Shown here one piece after another: positions 10,977-22,567 of a DNA stretch of 64,000 nucleotides (positions are counted from its first letter, which is position 1; each line of letters opens with the position of its first letter). Below the pieces are notes generated by a model, which did no database searches, had not been told where the DNA came from, and saw nothing but the letters and a program-made list of their open reading frames with translations. A program made the position numbers and the translations under genes. This DNA comes from Zygnema cylindricum (taxonomy: Eukaryota > Streptophyta > Zygnematophyceae > Zygnematales > Zygnemataceae), in assembly GCA_037447655.1 (NCBI GenBank), contig JBBHKE010002268.1:47501-111500 (forward strand), given 5' to 3'.

Positions 10977-13900
10977 ATGGACTCTCTTGGTCTCGTTTCT
11001 TCTCCTTGTTGCAGTTTTTCTGCAAGAAATTCTCATGCTAAAGAAGTAGTTCTGTCTATTGTTAGAAATTCCCGAAAGTCTTTTGGTTTTGAATTAAATT
11101 TGAATAGTCGAAATTCGCTTCAATGTAAAATATCAAGGCAGCAGTTTTATTTTCTGCAATCGCGTCTATTTGTCAGAAAAAGTGATATATCAAAAAATGA
11201 TAGTAGAGAACAGATTGTAATATGTCCTACAGCTTCCTTTGACAAACATGTTTCTAGAAGTTTAGAAAGCAGGAGTAATAAAAAGTTGCAGGTTTCAAAT
11301 ATTACATTTAGTGAACATCAAACAGCGTTAGAGGATGCTGCCACGTCATCAAATACTACGCTGGATTCAAGTGAAAATTTATCAGGAATTTCGGCGCAAG
11401 AGGGATTATATTTCCGGGATTCTCAGGGATCTACATCTGAGGCATGTCAGTTATCACATCTTGTTTTGCTCTCTTTGTTCTTATACTTGAAGACAAATTG
11501 ACGAAAAAATCAATCCTGTTTCCTTATAAATGATAAGCTGTGTCGTTTTTTTTGCTGGATGACTCTCACTGTAGGATGCTCACCTTTCTCAATTTCTTAA
11601 ATTATTTGAAGCTGCATGAATTATCGTTCATACGTGTAAAAGCCTGGAAATGCTATATCCGGTTTTCTTGTATGATATGCATATCAAATGGGTTTCTCGA
11701 GTAGTATATGCCTTATTGGATAAGGGAACTGGATATGACGTTTCCATATTCTTTCGTACTTCAAAACTAGGGCATAAATCTTATCGCCTTGCCAACTGTT
11801 TCTGAAGCATAGTTCAAATATGCAAAAAAAGTTTGGAAATTCGATGTGTGGTAGATCCGCACTATGCTTTAAATACTCGAGAAATCAAGGAAAATGTATA
11901 ATGTGGAGGAACCACATATATCGTACCACATATGTATTGTTTTCATACATTTAAACTATGCTCTGAATGTTGACTTGTTTTATGGTTTCTAGGGTTTTCT
12001 AAGACATATCCATCAAGTAATATCGGACTTCTCAAAATTTTGCTGTATTATGATTTTTTAAATCTCACATGAAGACCATTCATCTCCAAGGCCGATGTAT
12101 TACATCTCATTTAAGTTTTGTGGTAAATGTCTCCAATGGACATGGAGATCAGAAAGCGTTGTTGTTTTGTCTGACAAATTTTACTGTGATAACCATTTAG
12201 GCAGAAGCAAACCTTTTGTGAAATCCTTATGTGCACTCGTCAATTCAAACACGTCGTTTTGGAATTTGAGCTTCATTAGTGATGGCATTGAACTGACTGT
12301 GCTTGAATTAAAACTTTTTTGAATATTTTTTTATCCTAGTGTTAATGTCGTAGTTCAAGTGTGCAAATTTTATTGGAAATGCTGTTTGCGGTAACCCCAT
12401 ACCATACACATATTAATTAGTTTAAATTTGTGTACTGTATGGGTTGGGTTACTGCATAGTCGTTTCCAATAGTTTTTGCACATATGAATTGTGGTTCACA
12501 TATTGCGTCACACATTGTAATTGAAATTGCGTGGGATTTGTTGCTCATCTTGGTGAAGGTTCTATGTGTTTGCATACTATATGCGCTGGTCTTCTCGCTT
12601 ACCAGCTCCTGTCTCTTGTAGTATTTCCGTAAGTACATGAAGTACATGTATCTATGATCCTTCTATGATCCTCCGGACAACTTTTTTGAAATGGTGTTTT
12701 TCTGTCATTTTTCTCCAGTGCTGATGCCGGACATACTCCCTTTGTTGAAATTGCAGTCTTTTATTCCTGTCGACTCAGTATCCTCCCTGGAGAGCTGTCA
12801 TGATGCGGGGTTTTTTTCGAAAAAAACATGTTTTGAAGATAATTCACCGTCAAAGCACCAAATGGACTCTTTAGAAATATCTCAACAACAAGCCGAACAA
12901 GCTTTTAAGAGCAAATTGGGAGGCATAGCTTTGAATATTGTTGCGTTGGGCTATGCTGGTACAGCAGTAATAGTAAAGTCTATGGAGGATACTGCGACAG
13001 GAACATCAGTTCCCACGAGTGTTGATTTCTTTCTACGATTCGGGATGGCCACCGTGGCTGTCGCAGTCCCCTATTTTTTAAGGTGAGGCCCCTTATTTTG
13101 ACTAACTTTGGCTTTACGTAAGAAGATAGAAGGTTGCCGAGAGAAACATTCAAGAGCATTTCTTTGATACACTGCCCATCACCATTATTGAGTTACCAGT
13201 GAGTTAAAGAGCTATTAGCGTTTGCAATTTATTACAATGAGCTTTATCACATGTGGCTCATTGTTGGTCACTTAACTAGATACTGTATTAACACTAATTT
13301 ATGATTTGGAGTCAAATAAATTGGCTCTTGAATTAGAGTGATAAACTCTAATAGTTTTGAGGTGACTTAAGCAGTAGTTTTATGTGGTCCGGTGCAGAGA
13401 GCAATGGAGGGAAAGCAAACAAATTGTTCAACATGTGTCTCGGGAAACAAAGGATTATCAACCACCAAAAGAGAAAAAGAGGGAGGGTAGCTCGGCTATG
13501 ATTGGTCAGGGAATGGAGTTAGGATTTTGGATGTTTCTCACTTATGGAGGACAGTCAATGGGTCTTGAGACAAGTACAGCGGACCATGCAGCTTTACTTC
13601 TTACCCTCTCGGTAATTTCTTCGTTCCTTGCCGCTCATTCATCAAACTGTCTACGAGTGAGAATTTTGCAATTGCTTTTGTTATTCTTTTGCGAATCAAA
13701 ATTCATTTGTTGAAGTGCAATTGATTTGATGTATTTTTGCCCCTGAGGCTGTGGTTTCTGGTAGATTTTGCTTATAGTGTAAATTGTGTTATATTTTTAT
13801 TATCTTGTTTATTGATTATGGGCTCAAAACTAAATAAAGTTTTTCCGATTTGCAGGTTGTTTTGGTTCCATTTTTGGAGGCTTCTGGTGGACGAGTTATT

Positions 13901-15015
13901 AGTCGTAATGTTTGGTTCGCCACTCTTTTGGCAACAATCGGTATTGTCTTCTTCCTTGCAAACTATTTTTTTCTTTGCTTTGTTTTTTCTTTTCTTGGGA
14001 AACTTAAACAGGCGACGTAACTTTTTGATGTCAGACAGACATTCTTTTCTAAACGTTTGTTCAGATATTGAATTCCAGTCTTTTGTTCACATGAAAATTG
14101 TTCAATTCATTTTGTTGAAACGCTACACAATATCTGACGTGAGGGTGTTGGAGTTCTTTGTCTTGTTTTTTGTTTATGTTGTTGTCAGGGATGATGCTTT
14201 TAGAAGGAGGAGCTGGTTCATATTCCGATTCCTCTATGGGTTTTGACCTACTTCAAATGCCTATTGGCCATTTATGGTGCCTCGCCGGAGCTGTCGGTTC
14301 AGCAATTCATGTGGTAAGGAATCAAGTTTTTTTTTTCTTTCTTTATCCAAAGATGTTTTTGCTCTGATTTTTTTGACTAAGCTTTCACCTAGCTTGGATT
14401 CATTTTCGCCCTAAAGGTAATCTAGTAAGTGGTACATGTTTAAACGGATATAAACTGGTGTTAAATATTAAGAATTCAATGTGGTATAGAATCCAATACG
14501 GTTGTAAAGCATACATTTTATGGATGAAAACGATATAGCACTTCTGGAATTTCTGGTTTTGCTGGCTTTTATTTATATATCCTGATAACCTTTTCCTTTT
14601 TCTAGCGACTCCTTTTTGAATTACAGACCTTAATTGAAGTGATGTTGGTCAGTTGTTGACAACATCGTGGGTCCTCTCTCCTCTTATCTCTCTCATATTT
14701 CACAATGTATGGTCATTGCAGTATAGATATGGTAACCTCGTTGTATCCAGAAAGAAAAACTGTTCCTGTTTCATCTTTCTGCACACTAATTGGGACTGTT
14801 TTTATGATGGATATTTCAGGTGAGGGCTGAGATTTTGTGCACGAAAAGCGACCCTCTCGGTCTTCTCGCCGTTCAACTGGCGACTGTGACTGCTTTATCT
14901 CTCCCATGGATGACTTGGGACATTTTACACAGTTGGGAAAACCTCCGGAGTCTAGTCTCTGGCCTGAATAGTATACCCTGGTTTATGATTTTCCTCGCTG
15001 GGCCCATTGGAACTG
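10977..15015 (+). CDS. EamA/DMT-family membrane transporter, plastid-type, 3' end missing
   Basis: Six exons with compatible phases: 10977-11445, 12719-13082, 13398-13611, 13856-13940, 14189-14313 and 14820-15015. Donors include TTAAG/GTGAGG and ACTG/GTATGT; acceptors include TTTCTCCAG, TTTGCAG and TATTTCAG. Exon 1 is rich in Ser, Arg and Asn with few acidic residues near the start, as in a plastid transit peptide. Exons 2-6 encode hydrophobic helices in the EamA (10-TMS DMT) pattern: a first helix with ALGYAGTAVIVKSM, then LGFWMFLTYGGQSMGLETS, VVLVPFLEASGGRVISRNVW, GHLWCLAGAVGSAIHVV and a segment ending FLAGPIGTG. Plant relatives continue with a last pair of helices carrying an EPLWG-like motif; I could not find it downstream. 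Substrate unknown. The first exon-exon join (GCAT/GTCAGT) is the least certain. Confidence 0.72.
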
Positions 15016-15392
15016 GTATGTTTTTATATTTTTAGTTTTCCCCTTTTAATCTTGCTTCCCCTTTTTTTCTAGTTATGGGATTTGGTTGTGTTACCCAGTT
15101 TTTTTTTTGTGTTACCCATTTTTTTTATGTTACCCAAATTACGTGGATTCTGCAGAATGGATTTGTTATGTGGACAACTCATATTTTGCATGTAAAACAA
15201 ATTCACTGTGTAAACCTTTGATTATGCGATACCTGGCGAAACTCGCCGGTAATCCCTGTGATTGTTGAGAAAACTGTAATCAGAATACTTCACCTTTTCT
15301 GCAAAATTGTACAGTTTCTGTACAAATACTTTGATTACTGTGCCATTACTGTTAATCCAATTCCCTTATTAGTTGATAAACAAGGCAGAAGA

Positions 15393-15395
<3 letters not shown>
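15016..15395. other. Start of the next EamA intron
   Basis: T-rich DNA downstream of the exon 6 donor, with a short repeat of TTTGTGTTACCC and TTTTATGTTACCC near 15100-15130. No exon recognised. Confidence 0.5.

Positions 15396-15424
<29 letters not shown>
15396..15424. repeat. (CT)n microsatellite
   Basis: About 14 CT units, immediately before the 151-bp tandem array. Confidence 0.95.
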
Positions 15425-15425
<1 letters not shown>

Positions 15426-16330
15426 AAAATAAGTATGTTTTATCGCTAGAAGGAATTTCAACGACAGACACTTTTTTAGCGTCGAAAAAACATTATTATC
15501 ATAGTTGACAAAGCAGAGGCTATGTCGTCGCTAAATGCAATTTAGCGACGACATAACATCGTCATCATATTTCATAAAAATAAGTATGTTTTGTCGCTAG
15601 AAGGAATTTCAACGACAGACACTTATATAGCGTCGAAAAAACATTATTATCATAGCTGACAAAGCAGAGTCTATGTCGTCGCTAAATGCAATTTAGCGAC
15701 GACACAACATCGTTATCATATTTCATAAAAATAAGTATGTTTTATCGCTAGAAGGAATTTCAACGACAGACACTTTTTTAGCGTCGAAAAAACATTATTA
15801 TCATAGTTGACAAAGCAGAGGCTATGTCGTCGCTAAATGCAATTTAGCGACGACACAACATCGTCATCATATTTCATAAAAATAAGTATGTTTTGTCGCT
15901 AGAAGGAATTTCAGCGACAGACACTAATAATGCGACGAAAAAACATTATTATCATAGTTGACAAAGCAGAGGCTATGTCGTCGCTAAATGGAATTTAGCG
16001 ACGACACAACATCGTCATCATATTTCAGAAAAAAAAAATGTTTTGTCGCTAGAAGGAATTTCAGCGACAGACACTAATATAGCGGCGAAAAAACATTGTT
16101 ATCATAGCTGACAAAGCAAAGGCTATGTCGTCGCTAAATGGAATTTAGCGACGACACAACATCGTCATCATATTTCAGAAAAAAAAGTATGTTTTGTCGC
16201 TAGAAGGAATTTCAGCGACAAAACAACGTTCTCACCATCTCCGACAAAGCGAGTCTGTCGTCGCTGAATTCAATCATGGAACCATTTGTGGAAACCTTTC
16301 AGCGCCGAGGTTGCTTCGTCGCTGATTCAG
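15425..16330. repeat. 151-bp tandem repeat, about six units
   Basis: Units begin at about 15431, 15582, 15733, 15884, 16034 and 16185, so the period is 150-151 bp. Each unit carries TATCGCTAGAAGGAATTTC, then AGCGTCGAAAAAACATT, then a palindrome TGTCGTCGCTAAAT / ATTTAGCGACGACA with a 3-base centre. The last unit is diverged and ends in GTCGCTGATTCAG. Words such as GTCGCTAAA and AGCGACGA recur in subterminal regions of some plant CACTA elements, so this may be an expanded subterminal array (inference). It lies in the putative last intron or 3' flank of the EamA gene. Confidence 0.9.
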
Positions 16331-16339
16331 ACAGTTTGA

Positions 16340-17156
16340 GTTTTTAAATTACTTGGATATTTTTTTTTTATTGTGATCAAATAACATCCTTAATCCTATG
16401 TCGAGAATCTCATTTTCGCTATACTGAAACCATTAATACAGCAGTGAAAATCAAACCAAATTTTTTCATGCGGGAAAATCAAAGATGAAGAATAATATGC
16501 GGTTTGAAGTAAAAAATACAAATAAAAATCATATTTCGAGCATATACAGATGCTCACAATAAAAATATGCAGGTTACATGAAATATATTTTAATGCGATA
16601 ATATCAACGAAACAACATAAAAGCAATTATAAAACAAGCAATGAATAGAAAATACACCAAAATGTGACACAAATACGAGCATTCATTAAAACAATGGGAA
16701 AAGAAATACGTCAATTTTATATTTCATGGTAAACTCTGTTTACAATGTTGAACTACAACGAATACTTAACTAAGGCCTATTAATCTGCAATAGTCAACAA
16801 AGCTCTAAATAGTCATGAAGTATTAACATTTATGCTTGTAAGTAAGAAATCCTCTAAATGTAATTTTAAAAACCTACATATTTTACAAACACTAACTAAG
16901 TATCCCCCATCCGTGGTAACAAATAAAGATCCATGGAAAGCTTCTAATGGTATACTCTATGCGGCTTCGTACGGTCCAATACCTTCAACATGATATTTTA
17001 TTTTTCCCTATATCGCATGTTTCCGTAGGGTGCTGTACAATAAAACCGACCGTCGGATATATCCTCATCATCGATGACAATTCATAATACACGAGATAAA
17101 AAAATATAACAAATTAGTACAGGGTAGGTGGATTTGAAAAATATTACGTGAAAAAG
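16340..17156. other. AT-rich intergenic or intronic DNA
   Basis: Strongly AT-rich, with no repeat structure or coding signature that I can see. Confidence 0.5.
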
Positions 17157-17410
17157 AAGAACAGAGAGTGACACAGAACGAAAACAAGAATAACATAGGA
17201 AAAAAACCACTCCGAAATAAAAGCAGAGAAAGGATATGAGACAGAAAATGGAGAGAGAGAAACTGGAAAGAAGTGAACAACAAAAAAGGGTAGGGAGGGT
17301 TAATGGGAAGAAATATGGGAGATGGAGAATTCGTAGAGAGAGAGATTAAAGGATAGAGAGGAAGAGAAAATGAAGGGGAAGAAGAAAGATGTAGAGAGCG
17401 CAAGAGAGAT
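17157..17410. repeat. Purine-rich tract
   Basis: Loose GA/GAGAGA and AGAAGA sequence. On the minus strand it is the pyrimidine-rich start of a possible intron that follows the exon-like stretch at 17444-17733. Confidence 0.6.
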
Positions 17411-17443
17411 GATTTTACATGCTGGGCTGCGCACTTACCAATG

Positions 17444-17733
17444 ATTTCATTATAATCCCGGATATACATAGCGACGATGTTGGCTCGACCTCTATTGTTC
17501 TTCCTCCACATTACGTTCGAAACGCCTGCCGCTGTAAACCATAGAGGGAGCCATAGTCTACTGGATGTCGCTGGATAAAAGGAGGCGGCGGGGCGATGAC
17601 ACGCATCCTGCCAAAAAAATGGCGACGTCGTGTAAAAATGCATATGCGTGATTGAAAAGCAAGCCGTCAAAAAATGAGGATGTGGTTGAGATTTGTCTGA
17701 CCACAAAATCTCTTTTTTGTGTTCTGTCCGCAT
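17444..17733 (-). CDS. Possible exon, unrecognised protein
   Basis: A minus-strand frame from ATG at 17733 stays open with balanced codon use up to a textbook donor (CATTG/GTAAGTGCG). After that it becomes pyrimidine-repeat translation. The last residues before the donor read IVAMYIRDYNEIIG. I do not recognise the protein. It would be antisense to a long EamA intron, or a separate small gene or transposon-derived exon. No partner exon was found. Confidence 0.22.
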
Positions 17734-17744
17734 ATGCCGCTAGA

Positions 17745-18595
17745 TTGTACCAATTCTCGTTTTCAAGGCGCCGCGTTTTTTCAATTCTATATTTTGTAAA
17801 TTCACTCTAATATGTACACAATATGACACTAATTTGTTGTTATTTTGTGAAACATAGCCCATTTTAGAATAAAACATAACTCTAATATGCGTCTCGTTTG
17901 TTTAAAGGTCTGGTATTACCATTATGTACCCTAAAAATCCCTTTAATAGTGTAAAGATATATACTAATAATCTCGCAGGATCGGAAATAGAATTAAAAGG
18001 ACACCGTATTAGTCTTAGCTTTACTCAACTATCAACATGTGTAAGTGGGCAACATTGCGTTTATGTAACATGGACAGTTTTTAGCATGTGCACATGTTAT
18101 CAGTTCACACTGACACACACAAAAACGAACTTCTAAATGTATGCGAACGTTTATTTTGGAAACTGGATTCCGCTATTTTTTTAAGCGCAGCTTTGTATGC
18201 CACCGACATAAGTTAACCAGTATTTCTGTACGGGTGTTGGTAATGAAGTACATTGCTGTACGAACAAACTTTTTTCCGTACACCACACTAATAATGAATA
18301 CAGTACGGTCATACCATTGACGCTATTTTACTAGAACCGTAATTAATGTCAAAGATAAATTAGATTCAATCACTGTATTTCGGGTATCAATGTCAAAATT
18401 TTGGGGTGCCGATATAGCGTACATAAGGCTAATAACGATTCGCGGTGTAACGTTAAGGAAAAATTAAAATCATGTATCCTATTTGTGGAAAAAAAGCAAA
18501 ATTTTAAGAACCCAAATTAGTGACTTGGACACTAATAACGATTCGGGCTGTAGTTTAACCAACACATTTTAGTCCATCTTACCCCGCCAGTACAG
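17745..18595. other. MITE remnants, no gene
   Basis: Contains the right end of an F1 element (GCTAATAACGATTCGCGGTG, ending at 18447) whose left end I could not place, and another degenerate end near 18545. No coding sequence. Confidence 0.5.
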
Positions 18596-18597
18596 TA

Positions 18598-19146
18598 CAC
18601 CGCCAATCGCTATTAGCGTAATGTATACTAATTCCGTCCAGCTTTTTTATTTTCGAATTCTCAAATAGCATAACTTATTCTGTTTTTTTCTTTACGCCAT
18701 TTGGGGTTTATTTCCAAGTACCGTACAAAATGAAAGTACGCTGTTTTTAAATAGTGTGATGTACGGTCAGTGTCATACCGTACAAAATCGTACCTTTTTA
18801 AGTGAAAAAGTATAATTAATGAGTTTTAGTAATCGCGGACGCATGAGAATATGCGCTCTTAAAAGGGGATGAAATCGGGCTGTCAAAATATCACGTTCGC
18901 ACATATTCGTCCAACAACCACGTTTAGATTGTGTGAACGTACGATTTGTCAGATTTTGTACAAGTACCTATATTAGTGTAAGCATGTTTGCGACCGACAT
19001 TTTTTTTTTTCAAAGACCCAAATTAGCATTAGTAAACAACTAGAATGTATGTTTCTTTTTTAAATTTCAAATTCCTAATTAGCGTAAATCGTTGTAATAG
19101 TTCCTATACGCTAAAGAAACCTGTTCGCTAATAGCGATTAGTGGTG
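18598..19146. mobile_element. F1 MITE, long form (549 bp)
   Basis: Left end CACCGCCAATCGCTATTAGC, right end GCTAATAGCGATTAGTGGTG, TA on each side (18596-18597, 19147-19148). The interior has AAATAGTGTGATGTACGGTC and GTACG-rich stretches shared with the element that starts at 31482. No transposase. Confidence 0.75.
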
Positions 19147-19153
19147 TACTGTA

Positions 19154-19367
19154 CACCGCCAATCGTTATTAGCGTGTAAGTTTTTTTAGAGTATACGAAT
19201 AGATAGTGTGGTTTACGCTAATTGGGAATTTGAAAATTTTCGAAGAAATCGTCTATTCTAATTAGGAATTAGGGTTTTTTTTCATAAATAGTGTGGATAA
19301 TTATATTTGAGAATAAAAAAAAAGCGGGACGAAATTAGCGTACACAACGCTTATAACGATCGGCGGT
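19154..19367. mobile_element. F1 MITE (214 bp), three bases after the previous copy's TA
   Basis: Left end CACCGCCAATCGTTATTAGC, right end TTATAACGATCGGCGGT, flanked by TA. Only CTG plus the TA separates it from the upstream F1 copy, so F1 elements lie side by side. Confidence 0.7.
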
Positions 19368-19600
19368 TACTGTTCTGTACTGCGGCTGACATCTATTGTA
19401 GAGTTCGGAGACATTTACTGGCCGGAAATCTCGGGCCAATTTGCCATCAGGTCGTGCCAGTAAACTACAGTAGCTCTCTCGCACGTGGCATATTTTACCT
19501 AGTACCACATATGCATGTGTTCAATATTTAAAACGATCAAAAGAATTTTCAAGCGTAGATGTGAGTGTCGGATTGGTACGTGCGTACTATTTCATTGTAC

Positions 19601-19876
19601 CATAGTTAAAAAGTAGGCGTTTTTATGCTAGGCCTTTGGTCGGCGCCTTTATTGTAAGTTGTGTTATGGGCTTTTCATGTGAACTTCTTAGATCGCTACT
19701 TTGATCATCGACCGTCTGATCGTCCGAATCTGACGGTGTAAATAATTTTTATTTGTCTAAATGTTTTAATTGGTCCGAATAAGTCCGAATACAATTTGGG
19801 TCTTAAGGTCATATTGTATGTTTTGCATACAATAGGCATATTGTATAGGCCTACTTTCACCTACTTTTGAACTATG
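19601..19876. mobile_element. F4 hAT-type MITE with 8-bp duplication
   Basis: An 8-bp direct repeat CATTGTAC lies at 19593-19600 and 19877-19884. Inside, the ends are inverted: CATAGTTAAAAAGTAGG and CCTACTTTTGAACTATG. Ends starting CA and an 8-bp duplication fit the hAT superfamily. The interior shares CATATTGTATGTTTTGC and the AGCGATCTAAGAAG/TCAGAC words with copies at 51446-51991 and about 52170-52609. No coding capacity. Confidence 0.8.
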
Positions 19877-19884
19877 CATTGTAC

Positions 19885-20701
19885 CAACAACAACAACAAA
19901 AAAAAAAAAAAGCGCGGCAAACCACGAAGGACAAAGGTAAAGGTAGAGTGGCGGGATATCCGAGATTTTTTAGTGGACTTTGGTGGATTTGCACCCTGTC
20001 GGTATTCTCATAGCCTCCATGACGCGTACAGTATCCACCGCACCTACCGCCATCATCCACATGTAGCGATTGTACACGGACCGTCTTCGTCAAAATTATA
20101 AAATAATGTGGTACTCCATCATTTTTAAAGTATTTCCATGTTTTATTCTTCCATATTCCTCCGATTCTTCGGATTCCACCCTCCAATTGCTTTCTATTCT
20201 ATCCTCCTCCTCCCATTCCTCTTTCCTCACCCCTATCATCCTCTCTCTACATCTCCTCTACCTTTTCCTATTTTTCTTCTCCCTCCCTTATCTACTCTCT
20301 TCCCCCATTCAACCCCCGGATACCAAAACGATACGAGAAAAAAACGGTTTAATACAAACATGCATAAAATCCAAAATAATACCCTTAGCATATTTTTTTA
20401 TGTTTTTTATATGAATATGCATATAATCCAAATGAAATTATTTAAACAGATTTGAAGTATTACTTCAAAGTCATAAACAAATTGTGTATCATATTTGAAT
20501 GTGGGAAAACAATTAAAAACAGAACACTTGATCGTCATACTATGTATGTTGTATGCGATGTTGTGCTCGTGTAGTACAAGCTTTTATTTAGTTTTTGCAT
20601 TATATAAAAGTAACTTTTGACCAACTTCCCATTCTATTTACAAATTTTCCTAGTAGGACAAACTTGTATGAAAAGGGTAGGGAAAATATAAACGTACTAT
20701 G
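19885..20701. other. Intergenic, no gene seen
   Basis: Begins with an A run after the F4 element; 20140-20330 is pyrimidine-rich (TCCTCC, TCTCTC). The open frames there are low-complexity. No exon recognised. Confidence 0.5.
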
Positions 20702-22557
20702 CAACAAACCATTGCTTTGCTAATCCTTTTTATTCCTTTCCTTGAGTTATAGAGATCGAATCGTGGGTGTTTATAATTGTCTTTGTTGGCAATTTTTCCA
20801 TTCACCCGACAAGCACATTAGCATTTGCTTGAACATATGTCTCCATGTGTTAAAAAAAAGGTGTGGAATACCACTCCAAGAAGATCCTTCATTTACACTT
20901 TTTGGGTGCGTAGCCCTTGACGAGCCACGTGGAAAAACATAGTTGAATCTATTTCATTTAAAGTGTTATCACTAACGATTCATCAAGTTTAATAACGACG
21001 GGGAGCACACCAACGCAAATGCTCTTAACTACATCAAGAATCGTCAATGTTTTTTCCGCCACTTTGATCAACTTTTTGCCCTGCACACGCGTCCGATTTC
21101 TGCTTGGAGACGGCCAACCGGAAGGTAAGATCCCCTGCGACTAAGATGGCCTTACCTTTCCGTGGCAACCGTCGAATTAGTAATCGGACCAGTGTACACG
21201 GAAATAAAACGATTAAAGTGGCGCTTTTTTTTTTACGCTAACAGTGATTGACGGTGTTACATGTGACTGGTTCGCAAGTCAGTTTTTGAGCTACATGCAA
21301 CAGTTAGTACAGTACACCGCGCATCGTAATTAGAGTAATGAAAAAATTAGTGTATACAAAGAGAAAAAAATAATTAGAGTAACTTACTCTAATTTATGTG
21401 ATAGAACTGATTTAGAAAGGAATTTACTCTAATTTATGCGGTGTACTCTAATTTCGCAAGTTAATACCCTCTACTGTAAATAAGGTATTCGTACAGAATC
21501 TGACAAAACGTACAGTTTATCGTCACTATGACGTTTGCAATAAAACTCAGTTACATGATAAATGGCCTGTATTTAATCATTATCTGTACTTTTCTATTAA
21601 TAAAAGTACAATTTTGCACGGACGGACGTCATCCGTACTCCACACTATTTAAAACAAACATATATTAGAATTAAAAACGCTAATTAAACCTTACCTTAAA
21701 TAGTATAATGAAAAAATTAGAATCATTTACTCTATTTGATGTGATAGAGTCGAAATTAGAGCGACCGAATTAGAGTAATTTACTCTAATTACGATTCGCG
21801 GTGTACTGTAGCTAAACAGGAATGCAGCGTCGGTACTATGAAACGCGTATCCCGGAAACGCTGAAGATAAACGCGCTACTATGAAAACGCGTAAATATAA
21901 CCGCGAAATGACGTGAAAACGCTGAAAGAAGGACAAATCAACTTGTCGCGTAAGTTTTTTTTGTCTTTTGTGACACGTTGCATCGGATTTGCTGTAACGT
22001 ACAATGTTGCGACAGCAGAGCACGCAAAATTGAAAAAGTTGAAAACAGAAATGGATAAGCCGCGTCGCGAGGTTGTCATCGAGACAGGAGATGAAGCGTA
22101 CGGACGGCTGAGATCATAGAAATTTGTTTAGCATCCAATAAAGTGAATAAAGTCAATAAAATTTATGACTGACAAGCTCGCGGTGTCGATTAGCCGTGTG
22201 CGAATAGGATAAGCTTGCGAAGCACGTGACGAAATAATTAAATTTTGAATCGAGGTTCTCGCCATGTTGGCATTTAGCATTGAATGATGACACAAATGAG
22301 TCAGCAGCGCCCACCAATCAGGTGGCTCTTTCGATACTAAAATATGTCATAATATTTCAGGGAGGAAACGTGCGGTCACTAATCTCCTTGTCCAGCACTT
22401 TTTTCTCATATGACGTGGCACTTTCGATGCACTTTTGGATATTTCATGAGTGCCAATCAGCTGAGAGATTTTAATCTCTTGTGCAGATATTTTAATGTTT
22501 TATCCACAAAGCGTGGCTTCCAGTTACACACTATTCACGCCCCCACTGTGGATCCCC
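20702..22557. repeat. Duplicated segment, copy 2, carrying a MITE, ending at a gap
   Basis: Same order as 8947-10325, with scattered substitutions and small indels, plus one large insertion at 21315-21803. It stops at the 10-N gap (22558-22567) at the same GTGGATCCCC where copy 1 similarity ends or nearly ends, so its true right end is unknown. Confidence 0.85.
21315..21803. mobile_element. F1 MITE, long form (489 bp), with empty site in copy 1
   Basis: Starts CACCGCGCATCGTAATTAGA and ends TCTAATTACGATTCGCGGTG; TA at 21313-21314 and 21804-21805. The sister segment at 9568-9581 has a single TA between the same flanks (AT-TA-CTGTAGC), so the insertion and a TA duplication can be read directly. 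The interior holds GTACAGTTTATCGTCAC and AAAAGTACAATTTTGCACGG, shared with 25898-26499 and 29833-30143. Confidence 0.92.
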
Positions 22558-22567
22558 NNNNNNNNNN
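22558..22567. other. Assembly gap (10 N)
   Basis: Ten N at the end of duplicated segment copy 2. A fixed-size placeholder is likely, so the real distance is unknown. Confidence 1.

Noticed and set aside
15425-16330. Regular repeats that might suggest a CRISPR array
   Set aside because: Units are contiguous 151-bp copies without variable spacers, in a eukaryotic genome.
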